A DNA stretch of 64,000 bases from Humulus lupulus (GCF_963169125.1 NC_084794.1:222949409-223013408); one strand, 5' to 3'; positions 1 through 12,222 are shown, counted from the stretch's first letter. Translations and numbers: made by a program. The notes: generated by a model not told the origin, from the letters alone.

Positions 1-690
1 TAATTCTAGCCAGGCTCATTTGGCTTGTTCAAGGTATTTCTTCAGAGTGTCTTTGATAGTCTTGTTCACTGCTTCTACTTAACCATTAGCTTGGAGGTGT
101 GCTACTGAGGAAAAGCTCTTTGTGATTCCATGCCTCATACAAAATTCGGTGAACATATCACTGTCGAATTGAGTCCCATTGTCCGAGACTATCTTCTTCA
201 GTATACCAAATCAACAAATGATATTCTTTACCACAAAGTCTAAGACTTTCTTCGAGGTGATGGTGGCGAGCAGTTCTGCTTCAGTCCATTTAGTGAAGTA
301 GTCTACGGATACAACAGCAAATTGGACTCCTCCCTTTCCCGTGGGTAGCTTTCCGATCAGGTCGATTCCCCATACAGCGAAGGGCCAAGGGCTTTACATT
401 TGTGTTAATTCATTAGGTGCCACCCGGGGTATCTTAGAGAACATCTGACACTTGTGGCATCTTCTGACATACTCCATCAAGTCTTCGTTCATTGTTGGCT
501 AAAAGTATCCTTGTCTTAGGATTTTCTTTGATAGGCTCTGCCCCCCAGCATGATCTCCACAAAACCCCTCGTGTACCTCGATCATTAACAGCTTTGATTG
601 GTCTAGTGTAATGCACCTTAGCAGTGGTAGGGAGTACCCTCGTCGGTACAGGACCCCTTCGACTATCATATATTGTGCAACTTATCTCGC
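1..690 (-). pseudogene. Integrase of Tat element 1 (partial, degraded)
   Basis: The reverse complement encodes an integrase that would insert element cDNA into host DNA. Visible pieces are the N-terminal zinc-binding part (HEGFCGDHAGG, then CHKC), the core start with GIDLIGKLPTGKGG and VDYFTKW (first catalytic Asp), VSDNGTQFD (second Asp) and VEAVNKT (catalytic Glu). In-frame stops interrupt it, for example after the YF of the zinc region and after NIIC. The C-terminus lies beyond the left edge. Its counterparts are in elements C (22613-23700) and D (33815-36967). Confidence 0.85.
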
Positions 691-1250
691 CAACTTCCAT
701 GCTTTGTTCTGATCACTGGGTACTACTCCTTGGTTGAGATAGTTAATAATAGGGGTCATCCATGTATCTACTAACTCAACAGGTAGTGCCTTCTGCTCGG
801 TTATGCTTCTTTCTGCCAAGTATTCGACAAGAAATACATTCAGAGTGTCCGCATCTTTGGCATTGGCAAGCTTGGCTAAGGCATCAGCATTGGCATTCTG
901 CTCCCTCGAGACTTGAGTAATTAAGTGTCTCTTGAACTGTGTCAACAAGTCCTTCACCTTGTTCAAGTACTGCACCATCCTAAGTCCCTTGGCTTGATTC
1001 TCCCCTAGTACCTGGTACACAACTAGATGGGAATCTCTAAATACCTCCAGGTATTGTGCATGCACATCCCGAGATAAGCGTAATCCTACTAATAATGTCA
1101 CGTACTCAGCCTTGTTATTTGAAGCATTGAATCCAAATATGAGAGTTTAGTGGATTCGATGATTCTTCGGAGTGATCAGTATGATTCTTGTGCCTAAGTT
1201 ATGTTCATTGGATGCTCCATCAACATATAGCTTCCATATGGGAGTATCTC
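691..1250 (-). pseudogene. Archaeal-type RNase H domain (Tat element 1)
   Basis: This is the second RNase H characteristic of the Tat lineage, lying between the Ty3 RNase H and integrase. A readable frame at 682-1101 contains GLRLSRDVHAQYLEV, DSHLVVYQVLGE and the tail NANADALAKLA, whose Asp is typical of an RNase H active site. The upstream part (FNASNNKAEY) is readable after a stop near 1148. The known role of the fold is degrading RNA in RNA:DNA hybrids; the benefit of the second copy is not established. Broken by stops. Confidence 0.75.
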
Positions 1251-2800
1251 ATTCCTTCTCGGTATCTCCATTCTCCGATCGGTAGAAAGGGTCTTCATGG
1301 CTGGCTCCTTCAACTATGAAGTCCACCAATGCGTGTCCTTTTATCGCTGTCCTCGAATGATAAGTGATATCAAATTGCCCTAACTCCACTACCCATTTGA
1401 GTAATCGTCTCGAGGCCTCTGGTTTCTGAAGAACTTGTCGTGGCAATTGATCGGTTAGATTCGGATCAAGTGAGCTTGGAAGTATGGGTGCAGATTTCGA
1501 TAGGCGATTACTAAATAGTAGGCTAGATTTTCAAGAGAGGGATGCCTAGACTCCGCACCTACTAGCCTTTTACTGATATAGTACACAGGGTGTTGTACTC
1601 TGTTCTCTTCTTTCACCAAAGCAACGCTAATTGCATGCTCGGTGATTGCCAAATAGATGAATAGTACTTCACCATCTATTGGCTTAACTAGGATGGGAGG
1701 TTGAGCGAGATGCTCCTGCAAGGCTTGGAAGGCTTTCTCACATTCCTTAGTCCATTAGATCTTCTTGCTACCCCTCAGTAAGTTAAAGAAGGGGACACAC
1801 TTGTCTGTAGACTTTGATATGAACCTACTGAGGGCAGCTACTCTCCCTGTTAATCTTTGCGCTTCTTTGATTGTGGTAGGTGACTTCATGTCGATCAATT
1901 CTTTAATCTTCTCAGGGTTAGCCTCAATTCCACGTGAATTGAGTATGTATCTAAGAAAATTACCAGAACCAACTCCAAATGAGCACTTGAGAGGATTTAA
2001 CTTCATGCGATATTTTTTTAGTATTGGAAAGCATTCCTCCAAGTCTTGAACATGCCCTCCAGCTTCTTTGAAATTGACTAACATGTCATTGACATATACC
2101 TCCATATTTTTGTCGATCAAGTCTCAGAACATGCCATTCACTAAACGTTGGTAGGTGGCTTATGGGTTCTTCAAGCCGAATGGCATTACCTTATAACAGT
2201 ATAATCCCTGGTCTGTCCGAAAGTTGGTATGCTCCTTGTTGGGAGGGTGCATACTTATTTGATTATACCCAGAATATGCATCCATGAATGAGAGTATTTT
2301 ATGTCCTGCAGTTGCATTGACCAGTTGGTCTATTTTGTGTAGTGGGAAGCAGTCTTTGGGGCAGGCCTTGTTCAAATATGTAAAGTCCACGCATGTCCTC
2401 CACTTCCCGTTTGGTTTTGGGACCAGCACGGGGTTTGATACCCAATATAGGTAGTAAGCCTCTCTTATAAAACTGTTTTCCTTGAGCCGCTCGACGTCCT
2501 CCTTTAGGGCTTGAGATCGGTCTTTGTCAAGCAGTCTCCTTTTTTGTTGCACCAGTGGGTAGTTTTTGTCCACATTGAGGACATGGCTTATTACGGACGG
2601 AGAAATTCCAACCATGTCCTTATGTGACCAGTCAAAGATGTCCTAGTTCTTCTTCAAAAATTCTACCAACTATGCCTTAATGTCCACATTTAGCTCATTC
2701 CCGACTTTGATTACTCTAGTCGAATCCTCCTCATCTAGTAGGACTTTGTCAAGCGAGGATCGATATCACTTCCCTCACTTTAGGAAACTTACTATAATAA
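1251..2800 (-). pseudogene. Reverse transcriptase and Ty3-type RNase H (Tat element 1)
   Basis: RT copies element RNA into DNA. The frame at 2160-2615 has RT motifs including RRLLDKDRSQALKEDVERL, NPVLVPKPNGKWRTCVDFT, FMDAYSGYNQI and CYKVMPFGLKN. The next frame (1755-2120) starts within the catalytic motif, read as YVNDML where C and D have YVDDML, so one catalytic Asp is replaced. It continues with the thumb (LNPLKCSFGVGSG). The Ty3 RNase H follows at 1249-1721 (FIYLAITEHAISVALVKEE, VYYISKRLVGAE). Several stops and frame changes separate the pieces. Confidence 0.85.
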
Positions 2801-2919
2801 CAAATCTTCATTAAAAGGAGCCCCGGCTCCAGTAGAGTGTTTATTTCGACGTCAACTTCCATGTTGACAATCTCATCGGTTCCTTCATTCCCTTCGCAAC
2901 AGTTTATTACCATGTTGTT

Positions 2920-3345
2920 TACTCATGGTCCTTTCTTTGCCTTGACCACTGGCGCATTATAGCATTCTCGTGCCTCTCTTTGGTTACCCTGTACACATCC
3001 TTGCCCTGAGCTTGTGGGGAACTTCAAAGATAGATGCCAGATAGACACTACTATGTGTAATGCCATCAAGAGGGGTCTCTCGAGCACTACGTTGTAAGCC
3101 AATAAGAAATCTACCACCAAGAACTCTATCATCACAATCTCATACTTAGGGGCATCCCCCACCGTGACCGATAGTCTGATAGTTCCTGCTGGTAGGAGGC
3201 ATTCTCTCGTGAACCCATATATCACTTGGGAATAAGGTGTCAAGTCCTTGACTGTGAGCTTCATCTTCTCGAGGGATAATTTGTAGATGATATCTATTGA
3301 GCTTCCCATATCCACCAATCATCTCTTCACTCGGGCATTGGCGAT
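2920..3345 (-). pseudogene. Aspartic protease (Tat element 1)
   Basis: Retropepsin-like protease that would cleave the polyprotein. The readable frame at 2923-3318 begins VDMGSSIDIIYK, where the catalytic D-T/S-G is changed to D-M-G. It goes on through LEKMKLTVKDL and LVVDFLLAYNVVLERPLL to the linker ARECYNAPVVKAKKG. Element D keeps DTGSS at the same place, so this is a point mutation in this copy. A stop lies just before the active site (VKR then stop). Confidence 0.75.
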
Positions 3346-3649
3346 TTGAATGGTAAGGACCAGAGGGTCATTTTGGGGGTACCTTACGTGTCGAACGTCA
3401 TCCTCCATAAAAGTGAGAGTTTCACTTTCATACTTCAGAATTTTTGGAGACCGCTCCTCGACTGCCATGCACTGGAAGACTCCCCTACCTCATGTCTTAG
3501 GGTCCTTACATATCGGTCATGAACATTGTTATTGTTGCCTGCTATGTGGGGCCCCCCACATATGGTATCCAATGTGAAGTCCACGGCCGCTGGCTCCAAT
3601 GGTGAACTCCTTTGCCTTCAAAACTCTGGATTCCCACTTGGGCCTTTGG

Positions 3650-5353
3650 TCTTGACTTGGTACCTCAAGAGTTTTCCTGATCAGAGGAGAAACTCTATCT
3701 CATCCTTCACCTGTTTGCACTTGTTTGTGTCGTGTCCATAGTCATTATGGAAACGGCAAAACTTGTTCTTGTCCCTCTTTCCTTCTGAGCGTAAGGGTGG
3801 TGGCTTTCAGTATGGTACCTCCTAGTATGTTTCCAAGTAAATCTCAGGCCTTGATGTAGTCAGGACAGTATAATTGGTGAACTTTGGCTGGTAGGGCTGA
3901 TGCTTAGGCTATTTGTCGGTTGGTGCTGACTTAGCCTTCTTTTCTCCACCCTGCTCGGCCCCTGATGTACTCCTCTTTTTACCGGTACCCCCATTGCTAC
4001 CTTGAGGGTTTACATCGTTCTTTCCTGCCTTGATAGTGGTCAGATGGTTTATGCCTATTTCTTCCTTCATGATAGCGTCATCTAGCTTCATGTATTTGTC
4101 TGCTCGGTTTAGGAACTCCTGCAAAGTGTTTATGGGGTTCCTGTGTATGCTATCCCATAAGGGACTACGATAAATTATTCCTACCGAGATAGCAACGAAC
4201 TTCCCTTCATCTCTTATTGTGGATGCTCGGTTTTCCTCCCTCATGAATCTTTGGATGTAGTCCTTCAAGGATTCATCCTTCCCTTGCTTGATGTCAGCTA
4301 TATGATTGGCATAAACTAGTTGAATCCGTCTGCCACTAAAGACCTTGCGAAATTCCTTCACAAACTACTCCCAGGAAGTGATGGATCCAGGTTTGAATTT
4401 CCAATACCATTCCTGAGTTGAGTTAGAGAGAGTGGTAGGGAATACCCTACACCTATAATCATGCTCCACACTGAGTAACTACATCTGATCCTCAAACATT
4501 TCAATGTGTCATACTGGGTCCTCCTTCCCAGTGTATATTGGAAGTTTCGGGGTCTTATATTTCGCTGGTGGTTGAGCAGCTTGGATCTTGGCACTGAAGG
4601 GACTCCTACTTCTATGAGCCAGCTCAATATTGAAAGGTTTCTTTATTAGGCCCTGAACAGCCATGGTGAGTGCATCTATTTGAGCCTGCACTGCTGGTGG
4701 AATCGCTGCTCCAGGTGGGGTGGATGTCCCTGGTACCCCCTCTTGAGTGTTGGTCCTCCTCTTGATGACCTCCCTTAGATCCTGAGGTTGTGCATATTTT
4801 CCAAGCCTATCGAACACGGTATTGGTGTTGTTCATTGGTTCTTTTCCCTTGCGAGACTGAGGGTGTAGGGGTGGTAGGTCCGCCTTGCCCTTGCCGGTGT
4901 GATCTTGCCCCTGAGCCTCTCCTCCGACATGAATTTGAGACTTTGAGAGGTCGTTTCCATTCCTGTCACGTCTCTCAAATGTCTGACTTTCCTCACTTGT
5001 GTCGTTTCATCTATCCTCCTGGGAGGGGGCCTTTAGGTTGGTAACACTCTTACTCCGAGATGAAGTGTTATTCTTCTTAGTCATGGAGGAGGCAATCTTA
5101 GACTGCACCTCTTCATCCTGTCTCTAGGAAAGTTGCTCTGAGAGCGTCCTTGGGGTTCAGCATTAGCTCGGGCTAACTGGGTAGCCTCCTCAAGGGCAAC
5201 AGCAGCCTCCTGGTGCCTTCGTTCAGCTTCCTGCTCCCTCTGGATCATCCTCTAGACCTGCTCATTTATCTATCATCGTTGTCGCTCAATACTCGCCCTC
5301 TAGAGGGAAACTTTTGCAACAAAGGCCTCCTGCCTTGCCAGAAATTGCGCCAT
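3650..5353 (-). pseudogene. gag of Tat element 1
   Basis: Capsid/nucleocapsid gene. A candidate start is the ATG at 5353-5351 (MAQFLARQEAF), followed by a coiled-coil-like stretch rich in Gln, Glu and Arg that is broken by stops. The capsid region is readable at 3909-4361 (FRKVFSGRRIQLVYANHIADIKQ, SLKDYIQRFMREENRA, EFLNRADKYMKLDDAIM). The zinc knuckle near 3730-3780 reads CRFHNDYGHDTNKC, a C-x2-H-x4-H-x4-C variant seen in all Tat gags of this window. Stops and frameshifts are frequent. Confidence 0.8.
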
Positions 5354-5534
5354 CTTCCCCCTAGTGAGCATCTTGTGGATCTTCCACATCAGGTTGATCT
5401 ACAACCTCCACCGAAGGTTTGTTAACGAGATTGATGGGATCCTGATTGGTGGAATCACTAGGAGTCGTCTTCTTTGTCTGACTGGGTTTTGGAGGCATCG
5501 TAAAACTGATGAAAGTGTGTTTCTTGATTTCGTA

Positions 5535-5552
5535 CTCTCATTGAAAGCACCA
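5535..5552 (-). other. Primer binding site, tRNA-Thr type (element 1)
   Basis: On the plus strand the 18 bases read like the 3' end of a tRNA including CCA (CTCTCATTGAAAGCACCA). The minus strand is therefore complementary to a tRNA-Thr 3' end, with one mismatch to the copies in C and D. It lies three bases inside the LTR edge. The match to tRNA stops after 18 bases, as expected, unlike in element D. Confidence 0.7.
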
Positions 5553-5555
5553 AAA

Positions 5556-6059
5556 TATTGACCTGTGAAATTGGCCAACGGTCGTATGTGCAGTATACGA
5601 CACCTTTTGACAAACACACAAAAATTTTATAGATGTTCAGTCTTGTTCTGATGAACAGTAATAACCTAATCCACTTAGTCTTTAGTATTAAATCACTCAA
5701 TAGATAATTACACGAATGAATTGAAGTATTCACTCGTTACTAATTTGCCCAGAGTTTCTCCTCAGAAAATATCTCTCTCAAAATCGTTCCCCCCAAAAAG
5801 ATCCAACCCCCTTAAATGAAGCTCCGGGTCATTTATTTATAGTACCCAGGGGTTGTTACATGATCCGTAAGATGGGGGATCCTGGTTTGGTACACGATCA
5901 TTGTGAGTGGAGATACGTGTTCACCTCCCCATGATTATGAGATCGTGGGTCTTCTCGTTGTTTCTCTAGATCGTGGTTGACGATGCACGATTGAAATCTT
6001 CGGAAAATGTTATGTCTTGGTTGGTCTATGAGACTTAGGTGCTAAGCCCGATGACCCTT
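5556..6059 (-). repeat. 5' LTR of element 1, part 1
   Basis: Starts TATTGACC (TG mutated to TA), equivalent to the TGTTGACC edge of elements C and D. It is interrupted at 6060-6064 by the TSD of element 2. The inner portion includes U5/R and the TATA region. Its far end holds the first copy of a 24-bp tandem repeat that continues at 13801. Confidence 0.8.
5831..5842 (-). promoter_or_regulatory. Probable TATA box of element 1 LTR
   Basis: The minus strand reads CTATAAATAAATG, positioned about 290 bp upstream of the LTR's inner end. All other LTR pairs here have the same kind of CTATAAATA box at a comparable place. Confidence 0.55.
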
Positions 6060-6064
6060 TAGAG

Positions 6065-7036
6065 TGCAATGACCCAACTATTTCTAAGACCTTGGACCAT
6101 TAAAACTACTAGACAAAGCTACTATTATTTTGATACAAACATAGGAAATAACATAACTTTATTGAAAACCCAAAACCAAAGTGTTTCTCTCTATAATAAC
6201 ACTAGCAACTAGGAGGTTCTGAAGACTACTTGAAGAATGAAGAAAATGGCTGAGTACTAGATCCTATTTATAGAGTTCAAGGAGTGAAACTAACCCCTTT
6301 TAATTTGAATAAATAAATTATTATAAAATGAAAAAGAATTGAATTTACATTCAAAAGATGCCCATAACTCGGTCAAAATTGTTCAAAGGCAAGTCCAAGT
6401 GGTTAAGGATATTTTTAAATTCAAAAATCCTCAAAATTCAAAAATACATCACCAGGGGCGATATATCGCCTACCTTGGGCAATATATCGGCTCCACCCTA
6501 ATCGTGAACCCCGTTCATACATTCGTGCAAGGTCGACATGTTTTCCGTATCTTCCGTAGGCGATATATCGGCCCCTATAGCCGTGATATATCGGCATACG
6601 TTGATATATCAAACACGTAATTGCACTTTTTCAGCATATTTTGAATTGAGTAAATAGCTTTGACTGAGTCATAATACGATCCTGACAGTTTCTGGAAGGT
6701 TCTAGAGCTTCTAGATCTTTCTTTTTAATTAAAATATTCATCAAAATACTTAAATCCTTAATAAACATGATTATGACAAGTGTCATACTCTTAATGGTTT
6801 TATCTAAACCTTAGGTTATAATAAATATATTTCTAGGACCAACAATATTAATCAAACCTTATGTTATAATTAATATTCTTAAACTATAGGTTAAACTTAT
6901 AAAATCCATAACTGTTGCTATGAGTGTCCAACTAATTCCCGGCTTGAACCAAAATCCACGGAATCTAACATACTACAAACTACTACTAACTACAACTACT
7001 ATCAAACTAGCTACGTAAATATTCTGGGACACTATA
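6065..7036 (-). repeat. 3' LTR of element 2
   Basis: 972 bp, aligning from end to end with 12842-13800 by eye with scattered substitutions. It has a TATA box (minus CTATAAATAGG, 6263-6272) and, upstream of it in the sense direction, five CGATATATCG-like motifs. Short open frames across these motifs are LTR sequence, not genes. Confidence 0.92.
6459..6611. promoter_or_regulatory. Array of five CGATATATCG-like palindromes in the U3 of element 2 (3' LTR copy)
   Basis: Motif starts are at 6459, 6480, 6561, 6584 and 6602. The 5' LTR has the same set at 13236, 13257, 13338, 13361 and 13379 with identical spacing (21, 81, 23, 18). They lie about 190-350 bp upstream of the TATA box in the sense direction. 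I infer protein-binding sites or a structural element; no factor is assigned. Confidence 0.5.
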
Positions 7037-7056
7037 ATTCTTCCCTACTTAAAAGA
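7037..7056 (-). other. Polypurine tract of element 2
   Basis: The minus strand reads AAGTAGGGAAGAAT immediately before the 3' LTR. This is the usual plus-strand primer position for a Ty3/gypsy element and confirms minus orientation. Confidence 0.7.
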
Positions 7057-7079
7057 ATTTCGTCCTCAAAATTTACTTA

Positions 7080-8530
7080 CCAAACAATTTTAGATACTGT
7101 GCTAACATGTCCTCCTCCAACTCCCACGTTGCCTCCCGTTCAAAACTATTACTCTATAGGACCTTGACTATCGGAATACTCTTAGACCGTAATTCCTTCA
7201 TCCCTCTATCTAGGATGCTAACCGGTCGTTCCTCATAACTCAAGTCTTTATGGAGTGCTATCATATTGTACTTGAGGACATAAGATGGGTCTGACACATA
7301 TCTACGCAACATCGAGATGTGAAATACATTGTGGCTATCTACTAGAGCTAGCGGTGGGGCTAATCTATATGTAACTGTTCCCACCTTGTCCAATATCTCA
7401 AAAGGACCTATAAATCGGGGACTAAGCTTGCCTTTCTTCCCAAACTGCTTCACACTTTTCATAGGAGATATCTTTAGGAAGACTTGATCTCCGACTTTGA
7501 ATTCCGCATCACGCCACTTGGCATCCGCACAACTTTTCTGTTGATTCTGCGCAGCATGCGTATGCTTTCTAATCAGCACTATTGCATCCTGAGCTTCTCT
7601 AACAGCTTCGGGTCCAAGAAGTTTCCTTTCTCCTACCTTGTCCCCATGTAACGGCAATCGACACCTCTTTCCATAAAGCAACTCATAGGGTGCCATCCCG
7701 ATCGATGACTGGTAGCTATTATTGTAGGAGAATTCTATCAGCGACAAATACTTACTCCATGATCCTCCGAAATCAAGTACACAAGCGCGCAACATATCCT
7801 CTAAAATCTGAATGGTACGCTCGGACTGACCATCGATCTGAGGATGAAATGTCATACTAAGACTTAACTTGGTACCCATAGCTTGCTGCAAGCTTCCCCA
7901 AAATCTCGATGTAAACACCGATCCTCTATCGGATATTGTGGTCTTAGGGATTCCATGCAGTCTTACTATTTCTCACACATAAACGCCTGCATACTAATCT
8001 GTTGTATACGTAGTCTTGACAGGCAGGAAGTGAGCTGATTTGGTTAGTCTATCTACTACCACCCAAGCCGAGCCGTGCTGCTTATTTGTTCGTGGCAAAC
8101 CCATCACGAAATCCATGGCTATGTCTTCCCATTTCCATTATGGAATACTAAGTGGTTGCAATAAGCCTGCAAGTTGCTGATGTTCTGCTTTTACTTACTG
8201 GCATACTAAGCATTTAGACACATACTCCGCTACATCTTTCTTCATTCCTGGACACCAATACAACGCCTTAAGGTCGTGAGTCATCTTTGTTGACCTTGGG
8301 TGAACTGAGTATGGGGTATTGTGTGCTTCTTCTAAAATCTTCATCTTAATTATGTGATCATTCAGCATGCATACCCGGTCCTTATATCTCAAGAACCCCT
8401 GTTCTGATATTGAGAAATCTGTGGCCTTGCCTTCTTTAACTGCAGCTATGTGAGATACTAATGTGTCATGATGCCTTTGTCCGATCCATATATCTTCTAA
8501 CAGACTTAATTGGATGGACAAGTTATCCAG
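7080..8530 (-). pseudogene. Integrase with C-terminal chromodomain-like module (element 2)
   Basis: The minus strand carries the zinc-binding/linker region (8195-8521: KILEEAHNTPYSVHPRSTKM, CLVCQ), the core start [15 protein letters not shown] (about 8090-8160, with stops nearby) and a long readable end at 7154-7918. That end contains HPQIDGQSERTIQILEDMLR with the catalytic Glu, the GPY/F part SPRFIGPFEILDKVG and NVFHISMLRRYV. The tail YEERPVSILDRG plus EATWELEEDM resembles the group II chromodomain of Tekay/Reina chromoviruses, thought to guide insertion to heterochromatin. The stop at 7154, right after IVKVL, interrupts that domain. Confidence 0.85.
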
Positions 8531-8545
8531 TTGACCATTGACTAC

Positions 8546-10096
8546 TTATATTCCAGCATTGATCAACTCTTGCTGTAGCGGTTTTTCTATTCCAGCTAAC
8601 ACTGCTAGACTTCCATAACTCTTCCTACTTAGCGCATCAGAAACTATGTTTGCCTTTCCCGGGTGGTATAGTATTTCGCAGTCATAATCCTTCACTAATT
8701 CTAACCACCTGCATTGCCTCATGTTGAGCTCCTTTTGTGTGAAGAAATACTTTAAGCTTTTGTGGTCCATATAAATCTCACACCGTTCTCCATAAAGATA
8801 ATGGCGCCTGATTTTCAATGCAAAGACCATCGCTGGCAATTCCATATCGTGTGTTGGATAGCGTTTCTCGTACTCCTTTAGCTACCTTGAGTTGTAGGCT
8901 ATTACCTTATCGTTCTGCATCAACACACAACCCAAACCTTGCTTCGACGCATCACAGTAGACTACAAACTTGTCGTTGGGTGTCGGTACACAAAGTACTA
9001 GTGCTGAGCATAGCTTATCCTTAAGCAACTAGAAGCACTCTTCACACTTATTTGTCCAGTCGAACCTTTGCTGTTTTCGGATCAGGTTGGTGAGTGGAGT
9101 GGCTATCTTAGAAAAGCCCTCTAAAAACCTCTGATAGTAGCCTGCTAGTCCCAGAAAATTTCTTACCTCTGACACGTTTTTAGGTCTTGGCCAATCCTTC
9201 ACAGCCTCTATCTTAGATGGGTCTATAGCAACTCCTTCCTTGGATACTATGTGACCGAGGAACGCTACTTGCGAAAGCCAAAATTCACACTTCTTGAACT
9301 TGGCGTAAAGTTGATGCTCTTTTAGTCATAATAAGGTCATCTTTAAATGTTCCTCGTGCTCGACTTCATCTTTTGAGTACACCAAAATATCGTCGATGAA
9401 CACTACAACGAATTTATCCAAGTAATCCTTAAAGACCCTATATATTAAATCCATGAATGCGGCTGAAGCATTGGTAAGACCAAAAGTCATAACTAAAAAC
9501 TTGTAACGTCCATAACGAGTTCTAAAAGTTGTCTTGGGAATATCCTATTCCCATACCTTGAGCTGGTGATACCCGGACCGTAGATCAATCTTCAAAAATA
9601 TGGTCGCTCCTCGGAGTTGATCAAACAAGTTATCAATCTGGGGTAGTGGGTATTTATTCTTAATCGTCACCTTATTCATCACACGATAATCTATACACAT
9701 CTGCATGCTTCCGTCCTTCTTCTTCACAAATAGAACCGATGCTCCCCATGGCGAATGGCTCGGTCTAATGAAACCCAAGTCTAAGAGTTCTTGTAGCTGC
9801 GTCTTTAACTCCTTGAGTTTGGTAGGTGCCATCCAGTATGGTACCTTTGAGATAGGCTCAGTGTCTGGTACTAGTTCGATTGTGAAGTCAATTTCCCAAG
9901 TCGGTGGCAGTCCTAGTAAGTCGTCAAGAAATACTTCTGGTAATTGTTTTATGATGCGGACGTCTCCAACCTTTAGTGGTGTTTCTTTTACCACATCCGT
10001 TACGCTGGCTAAGAATGTGTGACATCCTTTTTCTATCATCCTCTGAGCTTTGAGAGATGAAATAAGCGGTGTACGTAGTCCTGAAAATTTTCCCAT
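8546..10096 (-). pseudogene. Reverse transcriptase and RNase H (element 2)
   Basis: The frame at 9545-10096 holds the RT start ([52 protein letters not shown]). The catalytic motif FIDDILVYS is readable near 9370, followed by [10 protein letters not shown] and [11 protein letters not shown]. RNase H runs to 8546 ([15 protein letters not shown], then [19 protein letters not shown] and [15 protein letters not shown]). Stops occur near 9330, 9030 and 8880, so no continuous polyprotein remains. Confidence 0.88.
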
Positions 10097-10108
10097 AAAG
10101 CATAGTCT

Positions 10109-10500
10109 CTAACCGTTAGGAGTCTCGAACATCACTTTCTTGCGTTTGTAGTCGATGGTTGCGCCATGCCTTGCTATCCAATCCATGCCCAGTATCACAT
10201 CGAATTCTTTAATTTCTAGCTCTATCATGTCTCCTTCTAGTTCTACGTCCTCAATTTTGATCGGCACGCCTCGTACTATCCGTGATGATAGAAATTCTGT
10301 CACAAACCTAGTTCTAAATCTTTCACAAGGTTTGTCTAATTTCTCTATCATTCCTAACGAGATATATGAGTGAGTGACTCCCGAATCAAATAATACTAAA
10401 GATACATTATTGAGGATAGGAATCTGGCCTGTGACCACTTTGTTACTAGCTTCAGCTTCTCCCTGGGTCAAGGCAAAGACTCTGGCAGGAACCATCTTGT
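10109..10500 (-). pseudogene. Aspartic protease (element 2)
   Basis: Frame 10109-10495 reads MVPARVFALTQGEAEASNK, then LFDSGVTHSYIS (active-site D-S-G) and FDVILGMDWIARHGATIDY, the usual second conserved block of chromovirus proteases. It is in frame with the zinc knuckle upstream and probably belonged to one gag-pol reading frame. Confidence 0.82.
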
Positions 10501-11728
10501 TGTCCCTTTTCTCTTCTGGCTTGAGCTGGGGACATTCTCTCTTCTGGTGACCTTCCTGACCACAATTGTAGCATCCCTTGGTGTTTGCACGGCATTCACC
10601 AGGATGTTTCTTTTGGCACTTAGAGCACTACGGGTATTCTACATAACCCGACCTACTACCTCCATTGTTCGTCTGTGCTCTTTTATCATTGTCAGATTGC
10701 TTATTGTCAGGATGCCTTCTCTTCTAACCATTATTGTTGCTAGGCTGATGGCTGCTGTAGTGGTTGTTCTGACCATTCTGAGGTTGACTCTGCTACTTAG
10801 GCTCATGCTTACTGGCCTCTTCCTTACTAACATTTGTCTGAAGCCTTTCTACTTCTATAGTTGTTTCTAGAACATCGGCATAAGTAGTAGTTCCAAGATT
10901 TTCTAGCTTAACTCCTAGCTCAATCTTTGGTCTAAGTCCTCTAACGAACTTGGTAACCCTCAGAAAGTCAGTTGGAACCAACTCTGGTGCAAACTTGGCT
11001 AGTCGGTAGAACTGTCGAGCATACTCTGGTACCGTCAAGTTGCCCTGCTTCAGACTAGTGAACTCCTCAACCCTTGTAGCGATGACTGCCGAGTTGTAGT
11101 ACTTCTTATGGAACAGCTCGACAAATCTTGCCCATGTCATGGTGAAGACATCGTGAGTTTGTTGTACTAGGTCCCACCATAATCTAGCATCCTTCTTTAG
11201 CAGAGACGAAACGCAAGATATGCCATCCGCGTTGCCGAGATTCATGTGTGCTAGGATCGGCTCTACATTTTTTAGCCATTCTTCCACCTCGAAGGGGTCG
11301 GTTTTCCCTTCAAATTTTGGAGTGTGTTGCTTATGAAACCGCTCGTAGATTGGCTCCATGTACTGAGCTGGGTAGGGTGCATAGTTCGCCATTGGCCATC
11401 CCCCATAAGGACCTACTTGTTGGGGTGCCATTTGCTGAGGCTACAGTTGAGGCTGAGTCTGAGTCTGTGGCTGCGGCTAGGCCTGTTGTCATTGTTGCTG
11501 TAGCAATTCCTCCACTTGTTGTCGTAGCCTGACAATTTCTGCAGTGTTGTCAACTAGCGGCGACGGTGGTGCACTTTGGTTAGCAGCAGCAGTGCTAGCA
11601 CGCGCTCCCCTTCTACGAACTGGAGGGGCTACATTAGTCTTTTGAGCAACGCTGGAGGCATTGGCATTGGTGTGTGCAGACCTTCTGAGCGACATCTTTA
11701 GCAGAGTTCTAACAGTCGAGAAAAACAT
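10501..11728 (-). pseudogene. gag with CCHC zinc knuckle (element 2)
   Basis: Two readable blocks. 11489-11728 is the N-terminus, with a second Met at 11695 (MSLRRSAHTNANASS), ending in a Gln-rich VRLRQQVEELLQQQ. 10793-11431 is the capsid (FHKQHTPKFEGKTDPFEVEE, LLKKDARLWWDLVQQ, FVELFHKKYYN, LTVPEYARQFYRLAKFAPEL, FVRGLRPKIELGV). The nucleocapsid knuckle CYNCGQEGHQKREC (C-x2-C-x4-H-x4-C) lies near 10540-10590. Stops near 11470 and 10628 break the frame. Confidence 0.88.
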
Positions 11729-12222
11729 GTTAGAACTTATCCTAATAGGCTTTAAGGAAAAAACTTAATCTAAGAAAACATAACTCGGACCTATTAGTTA
11801 TGATTTCTTATGAAAAATTTATATAGCCTTCTTTATAATTAGGGTGTGTTTCTATACTTAGAAATATAAGCCATCTTTATTATTTTCTAAGCCTGTTTCT
11901 AATCATCCTATATGACTTACTTCTCAGGCTCGAAACTCGTCGTTGTGCCAAAGTTAACCATATTGAGGGAGGGCTGGGATCAGTAAAATTGTTCCCACTA
12001 TTATGGCCCCCTAAACTCTCAATATAGAACTTAGTCCATTGATTTGTATCCACCTTCACCGAACTCATTCATTATTTATTTATTTAAATTTATTATGATT
12101 GTAAAAAAAATCAAACTCATACATGTCATTCAAAAATAACAATAATATTCATTTGGAAAAAAAAATTCACTAAGTACAATCATAAATGCAAAGATAATAG
12201 ATAAATAAATAAATAAACTAAT
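11729..12222 (-). other. 5' leader spacer of element 2 between leader ORF and gag
   Basis: About 490 bp, AT-rich, with no protein family recognised. A 62-codon frame at 11880-12068 has no visible domain and I do not support it as a gene. The poly-A/T stretches near 12100-12210 may hold processing signals for the leader ORF transcript, but nothing specific is visible. Confidence 0.4.

Noticed and set aside
6339..6620. 93-codon open frame with RYIA/RYIG repeats (and its copy at 13116-13397)
   Set aside because: It is a translation of the CGATATATCG palindromes inside the LTRs of element 2, open on both strands. No coding evidence.
9705..10022. Plus-strand ORFs opposite pol and gag genes (for example 9705-10022, 25547-26026, 38807-39286)
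   Set aside because: They overlap well-recognised minus-strand RT or protease coding in antisense; open frames are shadows of codon usage.
11880..12068. Second leader ORF of element 2 (62 codons)
   Set aside because: Short, no splice continuity with the leader ORF at 12223-12826, and no domain.
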